Of a DNA stretch of 64,000 bases, positions 15,551-23,516 are shown in pieces. The first letter of the stretch is position 1, and each line of letters starts with the position of its first letter. The DNA comes from Glutamicibacter sp. PS (GTDB taxonomy: Bacteria; Actinomycetota; Actinomycetes; Actinomycetales; Micrococcaceae). The notes beneath the pieces were generated by a model. That model worked only from the letters and a program-made list of their open reading frames with translations, was not told the origin of the DNA and made no database searches. The DNA is taken from contig JANCMB010000001.1 of the NCBI GenBank assembly GCA_031317595.1, positions 124,001 through 188,000 on the forward strand, in the 5' to 3' direction. The position numbers were made by a program, and so were the translations under genes.

Positions 15551-17566
15551 TTAGGCCGGGAAACTGGCGCCCAAGGCCCCGAGTACGCCACGCGACTTGG
15601 TAATGACTTCGTCCCATTCGGCCTGCGGATCCGAGTCGGCGGTAATCGCCCCACCCAGACCCAGTTCGAGTGACCAGCGCCCGTCGCTGAGCCTGTCGCA
15701 GGTCAGCGTCCGGATCACCACGCTAAAGTCGGCGGCCGCATCGGCTCCGAGATAGCCCACGGCCCCGGAATACAACCCGCGGGCGCGCCCGTCCTCCAGC
15801 ACGTCGAGAATCGCCATGGTCGAGAGTTTCGGGGCCCCGGTCATCGAGCCCGGAGGAAAAGCCTCGCGCAACGCGGCCGCCGCCAGCTGCGGGGTCGAGA
15901 GCTGGGCATCGATGGTCGACACCATCTGGTGCACCGTGGCGTAACTTTCCACGGCACATAACCGGCGCACTCCGACCGAGCCCGGTACCGCGTGATGCGA
16001 GAGGTCATTGCGCAACAGGTCTACGATCATGATGTTCTCGGCCCGGTCCTTGGGGTGGGTGGCCAGATCGTGGGCAAGCGCTTGGTCTTCTTCCGGGGTC
16101 GCGCCGCGGGGCCGGGTGCCCTTGATCGGTTCGGCCCGAAGCCGGCCATTGGAGTCCAAGGAGAGGAAACGTTCCGGGGAGATGCTGGCTACCTCGAAGG
16201 CACCGAGGCGCAGGAAATGCGCGAAAGGCGCCGGGGACGTCTCACGCATGCTCTGGTAGGCCGCGAAGGGTGAAAAGTCCGTGCCGGAGGCGGTGGCGCT
16301 GAGCCGGGTGGTGAGACAAACCTCGTAGCTATTGCCTTCGGCGATTTCGTATTGCGCGCGTCGGACCTTGTCCATGTAGCCGGCGGCGTCATCGGTGCAC
16401 CGAAAGTCCAGGGTTGGCAATTCGGCGCGGGGCCCCGGCGTTGCCGTACGCACCATGGCCAGCACCTGATCGAGGTACTCCTGCGGGGCGGTGACCCGCA
16501 GGCTCTGCTGCTGGTGATCGACGACCAGGATTGTGTCGGGTTTGAAAAAGACCGCATCGGGGCGTGTCTGCCCGTCGGAGAGCCGTGCCTGCAGGTTCGC
16601 GGCGCCGAGCTCGCGTTTGAGTTCGTAGCCGAGGTAGCCGACCCACTGTGGGTTTGGCCCGTCGTCGCTGTTGACGGTGAAAGCGGCTTCGGGGCCCGGC
16701 CAAATCTCTGAGAGGGCCTCGAAAAATTCCGCTCCCAGACGTAACCGACCCGGGCCGTAACGTAGCTCCGTTCCGGCCGCGGTGGCCTGAAGCACCGCGG
16801 GGTGTTCGCCACGGCTGAGGGCCAGCAAGGTGTAGCGGTTGCGACCCAGCGGGTCGGAGAGATGATGACTCGTTGATTCGAGGAGCGCCGCATAGGTGCA
16901 TCCTTGCGCGAGCTGCTCGAACAGGGCGGCGGCGTCAACCGGTGCCGGCACGAGCGTGCTGGCCGCCGGCAAGGTTTCGGAGCTGGTGATCGGCAGGTTT
17001 CCGCGTCGGGTCGCCGGGAGCAGGTGCAGCAGTTCGCGCAACTGCGCGAAACCGCTGGTGATTGACCCGTTATCGATGACGAGGTCGGCGGCGTCGGCCG
17101 TCCGGTCGCTGTCCAGATAGCGTTCCTCCTGGGCGGCCCAGCGTTCCCAATAAGGCAGGTAGGTATCGCCGTCACGTGCGATCGCGCGACGCTTGCGCAG
17201 TGTTTCGTCGGCCCCCACCCAAATGGTCAGGTCCAGCTGGTCACGGACCGCGGCGGCCGCCGCGCCCACCCCTTCGACGATGACGATCGAGGTGGGGGAG
17301 TAACTCGCCAGCTCGCCGGGCGCCGAGCGTTCCCAATCCCAACGCGGCCAGTGAATGCTTTGGCCGTGGGCAAGGCGCGGAAGCACCTGGGCGTAGCGCT
17401 CGATGGCCTCGTGGAGACCGTCCCACCCAGGGTAGAAATCCTCGAGGTGCAGGATGCTGGTGGGCAGGTAGGAGGCAAGGAAGCTGGACAGGTCGGCGGC
17501 CAGCGAAGTCTTGCCCGCTCCGGAGCGACCGTCCAGAGCGATGATGAAGGGTTTAGCGGTTTCCAC
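15551..17566 (-). CDS. pabB: P-loop kinase-like domain fused to aminodeoxychorismate synthase component I (PabB)
   Basis: A 671-residue two-domain protein. Residues 1-190 form a uridine-kinase-like P-loop NTPase (ALDGRSGAGKTS near residue 10, IVIVEGVG near 95). Residues about 200-671 form a chorismate-binding domain with NSYEVCLTTRLSA, PIKGTRPRG and FPPGSMTGAPKLSTMAIL. The lysine in PIKGT is typical of PabB; anthranilate synthase usually has alanine there. The PabB part would aminate chorismate together with a PabA glutaminase not seen in this window. The role of the kinase-like domain is unknown. The GTG start overlaps the upstream phosphatase gene by 14 bases. Confidence 0.85.
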   Translation of the reverse strand: METAKPFIIALDGRSGAGKTSLAADLSSFLASYLPTSILHLEDFYPGWDGLHEAIERYAQVLPRLAHGQSIHWPRWDWERSAPGELASYSPTSIVIVEGVGAAAAAVRDQLDLTIWVGADETLRKRRAIARDGDTYLPYWERWAAQEERYLDSDRTADAADLVIDNGSITSGFAQLRELLHLLPATRRGNLPITSSETLPAASTLVPAPVDAAALFEQLAQGCTYAALLESTSHHLSDPLGRNRYTLLALSRGEHPAVLQATAAGTELRYGPGRLRLGAEFFEALSEIWPGPEAAFTVNSDDGPNPQWVGYLGYELKRELGAANLQARLSDGQTRPDAVFFKPDTILVVDHQQQSLRVTAPQEYLDQVLAMVRTATPGPRAELPTLDFRCTDDAAGYMDKVRRAQYEIAEGNSYEVCLTTRLSATASGTDFSPFAAYQSMRETSPAPFAHFLRLGAFEVASISPERFLSLDSNGRLRAEPIKGTRPRGATPEEDQALAHDLATHPKDRAENIMIVDLLRNDLSHHAVPGSVGVRRLCAVESYATVHQMVSTIDAQLSTPQLAAAALREAFPPGSMTGAPKLSTMAILDVLEDGRARGLYSGAVGYLGADAAADFSVVIRTLTCDRLSDGRWSLELGLGGAITADSDPQAEWDEVITKSRGVLGALGASFPA

Positions 17567-18062
17567 GAGAGGAGATGTTACTCCGCACGTAGTTCACAAG
17601 TGCAGGCAGAGCCTGTTCAATCATCGAATATGTCTGCTGGAAGTCGGCGGCATCTCCGTACCACGGGTCGTAGATACCCTGCTCTTGATGCGGTTGTGCC
17701 GCGGCCTCTGGGTCAAAGGAACGCACCATGCGCAGCTGCGGGCGCTGTTCGGGATCCAATTCGGCCAGATATGGCACGAGAATTTCGAAGTGGTCAATAT
17801 CCATGGCGAGCACCAGATCCATGCCGGCCAATTCTTCGGCGCGTAGGCCCGTTGCACGGTGTGCAGAGGCGTCGATGCCGGCCACGGTCAACAGCGCGGC
17901 GGCGCGCGGATCGATGCGGTTGCCGATCTCTCCGTCGGTGACGGCGCGGGAAATAACGGCCACTTGTTCCACTCCGGCCTCCTGCAATGCGTGACGCAAC
18001 ATGTACTCGGCCATCGGGGAGCGGCAAATGTTTCCGGTGCAGACGGTCATGATCTGGAACAT
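17553..18062 (-). CDS. Low molecular weight protein-tyrosine phosphatase
   Basis: A 169-residue phosphatase with the catalytic loop VCTGNICRSPMAE (nucleophile cysteine and CX5R arginine) at residues 7-19 and the general acid in DPWYGDAADF near residue 132. The length is normal for the family. In Actinobacteria such enzymes dephosphorylate proteins of tyrosine-kinase systems, but no kinase is seen nearby. It overlaps the following kinase-PabB gene by 14 bases, so the two are probably co-expressed. Confidence 0.92.
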   Translation of the reverse strand: MFQIMTVCTGNICRSPMAEYMLRHALQEAGVEQVAVISRAVTDGEIGNRIDPRAAALLTVAGIDASAHRATGLRAEELAGMDLVLAMDIDHFEILVPYLAELDPEQRPQLRMVRSFDPEAAAQPHQEQGIYDPWYGDAADFQQTYSMIEQALPALVNYVRSNISSRGNR

Positions 18063-18128
18063 GGCACCAGTCTAAGTGTTAATGCTCACTTCACTGCAAC
18101 AATTTGGAGAAGATCCACGGCTCGTTCA

Positions 18129-18752
18129 CTAGTGGACGAAAAGTAGCATTGCGGCGACGACGATGAACAAGATCCCAAAGAGGATGTTCAGCGCCTTAGC
18201 CCCGCGTTGGGTGGCCGTGAAGCGTTGAAAGCTTCGCGCCGTGGCGGCAAAAAAGAAAAACATTACTAAGACATCAACGGTCACAATCGTGCCGATGAAG
18301 ACCAGATACTGTCCCAGCAATGGTTGTGCTGGATCGATGAACTGTGGAGTGAAGGCCAGAAAGAAAATGATGGCCTTGGGATTGAGCAGGTTGACCAGGA
18401 TCCCGCGGCGGATCATTTGCCAGCGAGTGAGGGCGTGGCCACTACCGTGGCCGGGCGAAGCAACATCGGGTACGGAAAGCATCATGCGCACGCCCAGATA
18501 CACCAAATAGGCTGCCCCGGCGTAACGAATGACGTTAAACGCGGTGGGGGAGTTGGCGACCAGAAGACCCACTCCGGCGGCAACGATCACTACATGGATC
18601 AGCAGTGCGATCTGCTGGCCTAGAATGCCCCAAATGGACCGTCGGTACCCTTGGCGCATCGCGTTGGTCATCGTGTTGATGGCCCCGGCGCCGGGAGTGA
18701 AACTGATCAGCGTACTGGCTCCTAAGAGGGAGAGCCATAAGGTAAAACTCAC
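18129..18752 (-). CDS. LysE/RhtB family amino acid exporter
   Basis: A 207-residue membrane protein with about six helices. The N-terminal signature SLLGASTLISFTPGAGAINT matches the LysE family, whose members export amino acids such as lysine, threonine or homoserine. The substrate cannot be predicted. It lies 33 bases downstream of the MarR gene on the same strand and may be co-transcribed with it. Confidence 0.88.
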   Translation of the reverse strand: MSFTLWLSLLGASTLISFTPGAGAINTMTNAMRQGYRRSIWGILGQQIALLIHVVIVAAGVGLLVANSPTAFNVIRYAGAAYLVYLGVRMMLSVPDVASPGHGSGHALTRWQMIRRGILVNLLNPKAIIFFLAFTPQFIDPAQPLLGQYLVFIGTIVTVDVLVMFFFFAATARSFQRFTATQRGAKALNILFGILFIVVAAMLLFVH

Positions 18753-18785
18753 TTCGCTAGCCTACTGAGGCCACGCCTTGTTGAG

Positions 18786-19262
18786 CTACTGCTGGTCCGG
18801 CTGTGACGCGGCGTGTTTCGCGGCTCGCTCGGTGGCGGCCGTCGCCTCGGTAATGAACCCGGAAATCAAGGCCACTTGTTCTGCGCTGTACTCCTGCAAA
18901 ATTTCACCGATGGACTCCGCAAGGGGACGGAACATGAGTTGTCCATGTTCGCGAGCCAAGGGGGTCAGTGCTATGCGTACGATTCGACGGTCGCTGTCGC
19001 TGCGTTGGCGTAGGACATAGCCTAGGCGCTCGAGCCGGTCCAGCATGGCCGTGGTGGCTGGGGAACTGAGTTTCAATTCGCGGCTGAGGTCGCGCGGTGC
19101 GGGTAACTGGCCGCGACGCTGGTATTGCATGATGACGCCCAGTGCGTGCATATCCGTGCGATGCGTTCCGTAATGGCGTGACGTGGACTCCACGTAGCGT
19201 TCGGTAGCTTGGGTGAATTCCTGGAGCTGGAGGACCAACCCGCTGCGCGCCGCATTTTCCAT
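18786..19262 (-). CDS. MarR family transcriptional regulator
   Basis: A 158-residue winged-helix regulator. The DNA-binding region is visible as LPAPRDLSRELKLSSPATTA followed by MLDRLERLGYVLRQRSDSDR and RIVRIALTPLA, the standard MarR helix-turn-helix and wing. It is divergent from an MMPL exporter, with an AT-rich inverted repeat between them (19297-19324). This suggests the usual autoregulation and exporter control. Confidence 0.9.
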   Translation of the reverse strand: MENAARSGLVLQLQEFTQATERYVESTSRHYGTHRTDMHALGVIMQYQRRGQLPAPRDLSRELKLSSPATTAMLDRLERLGYVLRQRSDSDRRIVRIALTPLAREHGQLMFRPLAESIGEILQEYSAEQVALISGFITEATAATERAAKHAASQPDQQ

Positions 19263-19296
19263 GGGTGATATCTTATCTGTCAGAAAGTAGTTCCAT

Positions 19297-19324
19297 TATA
19301 GAGTAACTTTATGAGTAAACTATA
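19297..19324. promoter_or_regulatory. Candidate MarR operator between marR-like and MMPL genes
   Basis: An imperfect inverted repeat with perfect outer arms TATAG (19297-19301) and CTATA (19320-19324); 7 of 10 positions match across the longer arms. It is the most AT-rich spot of the 107-base divergent intergenic region. Confidence 0.5.
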
Positions 19325-19369
19325 ACTAGCAGGCAACCCAACCTTGAGTTTTAGGGAGATAAGATCCGC

Positions 19370-21475
19370 ATGGAAGACCGCACTCGTTCCACGGCGAAGC
19401 CCCGGACCGTGCTCTGGCGCATCGCGCTGTACCTAGTGGCGGTGATTGCCTGGTTGGCCATCGCCGGCGTCGGTGGCCCAACCTTTGGCAAGCTCTCCGA
19501 GGTGCAGAGCAACGATCAGGCGAGTTTCTTGCCCGCCAGTGCCGAGGCCACCAAGGCCTTGGATTGGCAGGAGAAGTTCCGAGATAGCGAGGCCATCCCA
19601 GCCGTGGTGGTGATCGCCGACGAAGCCGGTATTGCCCCGAAAGACGTCCCCGACGCGCTTGAGCGTCTCGATACGCTCGATGCGCTGGAGGGTGAGGTCA
19701 TCGGCCCCATCCCGTCGGAAGACGGCAAGGCCCTGGAGATCATCGTGCCCCTCGACCCGCAGGCGGATACGGCTGCGGCGGTGGATGAGGTGCGCGCGCT
19801 AGTCGAGGAAGAACTTCCGGCCTCGGCGAGCGCTTATGTCACCGGTCCGGCAGGATTTAGCGCCGACCTCAAGGAGGCCTTCTCGGGTATCGACGGGGTG
19901 CTTCTCGGCGTGGCCCTAGCCGCGGTCTTCGTGATCTTGTTACTGGTTTACCGCTCGCTACTGCTGCCGCTGATTGTTCTTAGCACCTCCGTGATGGCAT
20001 TGTGTGCGGCGATCTTGGCCGTGTACTACATGGCGCTCGCTGGATGGATTCGGCTTGATGGGCAGTCTCAAGGCATCCTGTCCATTTTGGTGATTGGCGC
20101 GGCAACCGACTACAGCCTGCTGTTCGTCGCACGACACCGCGAAGCACTGAGCACAGGAGCGGGGCGCTGGCAAGCGGTCACTCAGGCCTGGCGTGGCTGC
20201 CTTGAGCCGGTGCTGGCCTCCGGTGGCACCGTGACGGTGGGACTGCTCTGCCTGTTGTTCTCCGACCTGAACTCCAACCGCGCACTAGGTCCGATCGGGG
20301 CCAGCGGAATTGTGTTCTCGGTGATCGCGGCCCTGACTTTCCTACCGGCGGCGCTCGGTCTGGTGGGCCGTTCGGCCTACTGGCCCGTACTGCCTAAGCC
20401 CTCATCGGCCCACCACGCGGCAGCCGACAGGGGACTGTGGGCTTGGGTGGCCAGGCTGGTCCGTCGGCGTCATCGAACGGTGTGGATCAGCTGCTGCGCG
20501 GTATTGCTGATCGGTGCCGCAGGCATCACCGGCTTGCAGGCTCATGGTGTGGCCCAGAGCGACCTGGTGCTCGGTGAATCGCAGGCGCGTACCGGGCAGC
20601 AGGTGCTTGGCGAACATTTCCCGGCTGGCTCGGGCTCTCCGGCCAGTGTGGTGCTACCCGAAGAGCAGACGCAGTCTGCGCTGGAACTCATTGACGGTGC
20701 AGCTGGCGTCGATTCGGTGACTCTGCAGGCGGAAGGCGGTGCGCCGGTGGGTAGCCGGCCAGGTGCCCAGCCGCAGGTCATCGACGGCATGGTCCTGGGG
20801 TCCATTACCTTGAGCGATGCCGCGGACTCGGAGGCTGCCAAGGAAACCGTGCTTGGGTTGCGCGTGACCTTGCATGAACTAGACCCGCAGATCCTCGTCG
20901 GCGGCAGTACCGCCACCATGCTCGATACGGCGCAGACCGCCGAAGAGGATCTGGTGAAGATCATTCCACTGACATTGGCGGCGATTCTTCTGATCTTGAT
21001 GCTGCTCCTACGCTCGATCCTCGCCCCGGTGCTGTTGATCGTCACTACGGTGTTGTCCTACGGCACCGCGATGGGGGTGAGCGCACTGGTCTTCAACCAC
21101 GTTTTCAAGTTCCCCGGGGCGGATCCGTCGGTGCCGCTCTTTGGGTTCGTCTTCCTGGTGGCGCTCGGGGTTGATTACAATATTTTCCTCATGACACGGG
21201 TGCGTGAGGAAACCTTGCAGCATGGCACCGCCGAGGGGATGAGCCGTGGTCTGCGTGCCACCGGTGGGGTCATTACCTCAGCCGGTGTGGTGCTCGCGGC
21301 CACCTTTGCGGCGCTAGGGGTTATCCCGATCATGTTCTTGGTGCAGCTGGGGTTCATTGTGGCCTTCGGCGTGCTACTCGATACCTTGATCGTGCGTTCG
21401 TTGCTGGTCCCGGCGCTGGTGCATCAGGTCGGTAGCGCTATCTGGTGGCCCTCCAAATTGATGCGGCGTGTCTAA
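19370..21475 (+). CDS. MMPL family (RND-type) membrane transporter
   Basis: A 701-residue protein with about 12 membrane helices in two MMPL repeats. Each repeat has the family's charged intramembrane motif: GAATDYSLLFVARHREAL in the first half and GVDYNIFLMTRVREE in the second. Large extracytoplasmic loops follow helices 1 and 7. The ATG follows AGGGAG at 19352. MMPL proteins export lipids, siderophores or drugs; the divergent MarR suggests inducible drug or stress efflux. The substrate is unknown. Confidence 0.9.
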   Translation: MEDRTRSTAKPRTVLWRIALYLVAVIAWLAIAGVGGPTFGKLSEVQSNDQASFLPASAEATKALDWQEKFRDSEAIPAVVVIADEAGIAPKDVPDALERLDTLDALEGEVIGPIPSEDGKALEIIVPLDPQADTAAAVDEVRALVEEELPASASAYVTGPAGFSADLKEAFSGIDGVLLGVALAAVFVILLLVYRSLLLPLIVLSTSVMALCAAILAVYYMALAGWIRLDGQSQGILSILVIGAATDYSLLFVARHREALSTGAGRWQAVTQAWRGCLEPVLASGGTVTVGLLCLLFSDLNSNRALGPIGASGIVFSVIAALTFLPAALGLVGRSAYWPVLPKPSSAHHAAADRGLWAWVARLVRRRHRTVWISCCAVLLIGAAGITGLQAHGVAQSDLVLGESQARTGQQVLGEHFPAGSGSPASVVLPEEQTQSALELIDGAAGVDSVTLQAEGGAPVGSRPGAQPQVIDGMVLGSITLSDAADSEAAKETVLGLRVTLHELDPQILVGGSTATMLDTAQTAEEDLVKIIPLTLAAILLILMLLLRSILAPVLLIVTTVLSYGTAMGVSALVFNHVFKFPGADPSVPLFGFVFLVALGVDYNIFLMTRVREETLQHGTAEGMSRGLRATGGVITSAGVVLAATFAALGVIPIMFLVQLGFIVAFGVLLDTLIVRSLLVPALVHQVGSAIWWPSKLMRRV

Positions 21476-21486
21476 GATCTCCGTTT

Positions 21487-21532
21487 CTAGGGCCGGAGTA
21501 TCCGCTGCATCACAGCGGATAACCGGCCCTAG
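21487..21532. terminator. Hairpin terminator after the MMPL gene
   Basis: CTAGGGCCGG (21487-21496) pairs with CCGGCCCTAG (21523-21532), enclosing TCCGCTG paired with CAGCGGA. There is no T tract. Confidence 0.65.
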
Positions 21533-21631
21533 GACGTAGACTTAGACCTTGTGCTCCTGCATCGCAGGGCATGCGTCGACAGCTTAGATGTACCGCAGTA
21601 GTGGACTTTTTGATGTATCGGCGATTGATCG

Positions 21632-21649
21632 ACACCGATATGTCGGTGT
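21632..21649 (+). promoter_or_regulatory. Inverted repeat in the DEAD-box helicase leader
   Basis: ACACCGA and TCGGTGT form a perfect 7-base inverted repeat around TATG, ending 27 bases before the helicase ATG. It could be an operator or an mRNA hairpin near the ribosome site. Confidence 0.45.
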
Positions 21650-21675
21650 GCAGATACGAACAGAAAGTCTTGACT

Positions 21676-23199
21676 ATGAGTACAACTTTTAGCGCCCTTG
21701 GTGTGCCCGCAGAACTGAGTGAAGTGCTAGCTGCTCGCGGCATCGAGCAGCCCTTCCCGATTCAGGAAGCGACTCTGCCCTCCACCTTGGCCGGCGGTGA
21801 CGTGCTCGGACGCGGCCAGACCGGTTCGGGCAAAACCCTAGCGTTCTCGCTGCCGATGGTGGCCCGCCTGTCGCAGGCCCCGAAGCGACGCAAGGCACGC
21901 TTCCCCCGCGCGCTGATTATGGCCCCCACCCGTGAATTGGCGACGCAGATCGCCAAAACCGTGGACCCCCTGGCTCATGCCGCTTCGTTGCGCACCACCG
22001 TGATCTACGGTGGCGTCGCCCAGTCGCGTCAGGAAAAGGCCATGGCCGAGGGCGTCGACATTGTGATCGCCTGCCCGGGACGCCTGGACGATTTGATTCA
22101 GCAGAAGATCGTGGATCTCTCGCAGCTGGAAATCTCGGTATTGGACGAGGCCGATCACATGGCCGATATGGGCTTCCTTCCCGTGGTTCGCCGCATCATG
22201 GACCGGATGCCCACCGGCATTCAGCACATGCTCTTCTCTGCCACCTTGGATAACGGCGTGGACAAGCTGGTCAAGCGCTACCTGAGCAACCCGACCGTGC
22301 ATTCGGTGGATGCTCCCAAGGCAGCGGTGAACACCATGGAGCATCACGTATTCGTGATCCCGAATGACGATAAGAAGGAACTGGTGCGTGTCTTGGCGCA
22401 GGGTACGGGTCGTCGCATCATGTTCATGCGTACCAAGCACCATGCCAAGAAGATGGCTCTGGCCTTGTCCAAGGCCGGGGTCCCCGCGGTAGATCTACAC
22501 GGCAACCTGTCGCAGAATGCTCGCGATCGCAACCTGGCCGCATTCTCATCCGGAGAGGCCAAGGTGCTGGTGGCTACCGACGTTGCCGCTCGCGGCGTCC
22601 ATGTCGATGGCGTGGAACTGGTGGTGCACATCGATCCGCCCGCCGAGCACAAGGCATATTTGCACCGTTCGGGACGCACCGCACGCGCTGGCTCGGATGG
22701 TACCGTGGTCACGATTTGCACTCCGGATCAGCAGGGCGATGTGGCAACGTTGCTTAAGCAGGCCGGTTTGAAGGTTCCTTTCGAGAAAGTCAGCCTGGAT
22801 TCGAAGGCCGTGCTCGATGCGGTTGGCGAGGTCGCCGAGCTTGTGCCTTATGTAGCCCCGGTCAAGCAGCCGCAGCGTCAGTCACCTCGCAAATCGAGCG
22901 AAGGGGGCAAGTCCGGATCGTCTCGGAGCCAGCGTGCGGGCCGCGGCGCTCGTAGCGGCCGTCCGGTCTCCGATGAGGCTCGTCGCTCCGAAGGTGGTCG
23001 CCGTCAAGAGCGAAGTGCCCGTCCGCCACGTAGCGCAGGGTCCGATCGTCCGGCGCGCGCCAGTCAGGGCGCGTCCAGTACCGAACGCGCCGGCGGTGCC
23101 GGTCGCGGCTCCCGCCAGGGTGGTCGTTCGGCGGGTGCCGCAACGACCGGACGCGGACCGCGCCGGGCGACCAGCCCCACCACGCGTAGCGGCCGCTAA
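21676..23199 (+). CDS. DEAD-box ATP-dependent RNA helicase
   Basis: A 507-residue RNA helicase. Motifs in order: Q-motif (QPFPIQEATLP), I GRGQTGSGKT, Ia PTRELATQI, II DEAD (VLDEADHMADMGF), III SAT, V ATDVAARGVHVDG and VI HRSGRTARAG. The last about 110 residues are rich in arginine, serine and glycine, an RNA-binding tail like those of cold-shock and ribosome-assembly helicases (RhlE/CsdA type). The start is ATG 21676 (MSTTFSALG), where homology begins; the longer in-frame ORF from 21571 crosses the leader hairpin. A strong terminator follows. Confidence 0.92.
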   Translation: MSTTFSALGVPAELSEVLAARGIEQPFPIQEATLPSTLAGGDVLGRGQTGSGKTLAFSLPMVARLSQAPKRRKARFPRALIMAPTRELATQIAKTVDPLAHAASLRTTVIYGGVAQSRQEKAMAEGVDIVIACPGRLDDLIQQKIVDLSQLEISVLDEADHMADMGFLPVVRRIMDRMPTGIQHMLFSATLDNGVDKLVKRYLSNPTVHSVDAPKAAVNTMEHHVFVIPNDDKKELVRVLAQGTGRRIMFMRTKHHAKKMALALSKAGVPAVDLHGNLSQNARDRNLAAFSSGEAKVLVATDVAARGVHVDGVELVVHIDPPAEHKAYLHRSGRTARAGSDGTVVTICTPDQQGDVATLLKQAGLKVPFEKVSLDSKAVLDAVGEVAELVPYVAPVKQPQRQSPRKSSEGGKSGSSRSQRAGRGARSGRPVSDEARRSEGGRRQERSARPPRSAGSDRPARASQGASSTERAGGAGRGSRQGGRSAGAATTGRGPRRATSPTTRSGR

Positions 23200-23210
23200 G
23201 CCTACAGTTC

Positions 23211-23263
23211 AAACGGCTCCCCGGGGGCCGATCCTTTGCTAAGGATCGGCCCCCGGGCCGTTT
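23211..23263 (+). terminator. Strong terminator after the DEAD-box helicase gene
   Basis: CCGGGGGCCGATCCTT (23221-23236) pairs perfectly with AAGGATCGGCCCCCGG (23241-23256) around TGCT. The outer AAACGG and CCGTTT extend the stem. Confidence 0.88.
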
Positions 23264-23332
23264 AATGAGAGGGTTTGCGGCCAGCGGCCGCACGCGAGGA
23301 TCGCCGGGATATGTTGAGATCTGCGCTCAATA

Positions 23333-23346
23333 TGCAAGCGTTTCCG
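23333..23346. promoter_or_regulatory. LacI-family operator 1 (upstream)
   Basis: TGCAAGCGTTTCCG matches the LacI-family pattern TGNAANCGNTTNCA at all but the last position, with the central CG of the palindrome. Confidence 0.7.
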
Positions 23347-23409
23347 TAAGGTTAATTCTTGTAGATACGGGAATCTTTTTCATAGCGTTTTCATTTTCAC
23401 TGTAAATTC

Positions 23410-23423
23410 TGTAAACGATTGCA
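23410..23423. promoter_or_regulatory. LacI-family operator 2, overlapping the -35 element
   Basis: TGTAAACGATTGCA matches TGNAANCGNTTNCA at every fixed position. It overlaps the proposed -35 box TTGCAG by five bases, so a bound repressor would block RNA polymerase. Confidence 0.78.
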
Positions 23424-23448
23424 GGGGTGCCTCTGGGCTGTGTAATGT
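23419..23448 (+). promoter_or_regulatory. Candidate sigma-70 type promoter of the amylopullulanase gene
   Basis: TTGCAG (23419-23424), an 18-base spacer and TAATGT (23443-23448), about 69 bases before the GTG start. Confidence 0.55.
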
Positions 23449-23516
23449 GGTCGAGATCACTGGCTCGCCTATCTCTTGGCGCGCCATCCGCACCATGACA
23501 TCCAACGGAGCAACTC

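Larger units (their letters stand above)
23264..23516 (+). promoter_or_regulatory. Regulatory region of the amylopullulanase gene
   Basis: A 253-base non-coding, AT-rich stretch holding two LacI-type operators and a promoter, listed separately. No small gene is seen here. Confidence 0.7.
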
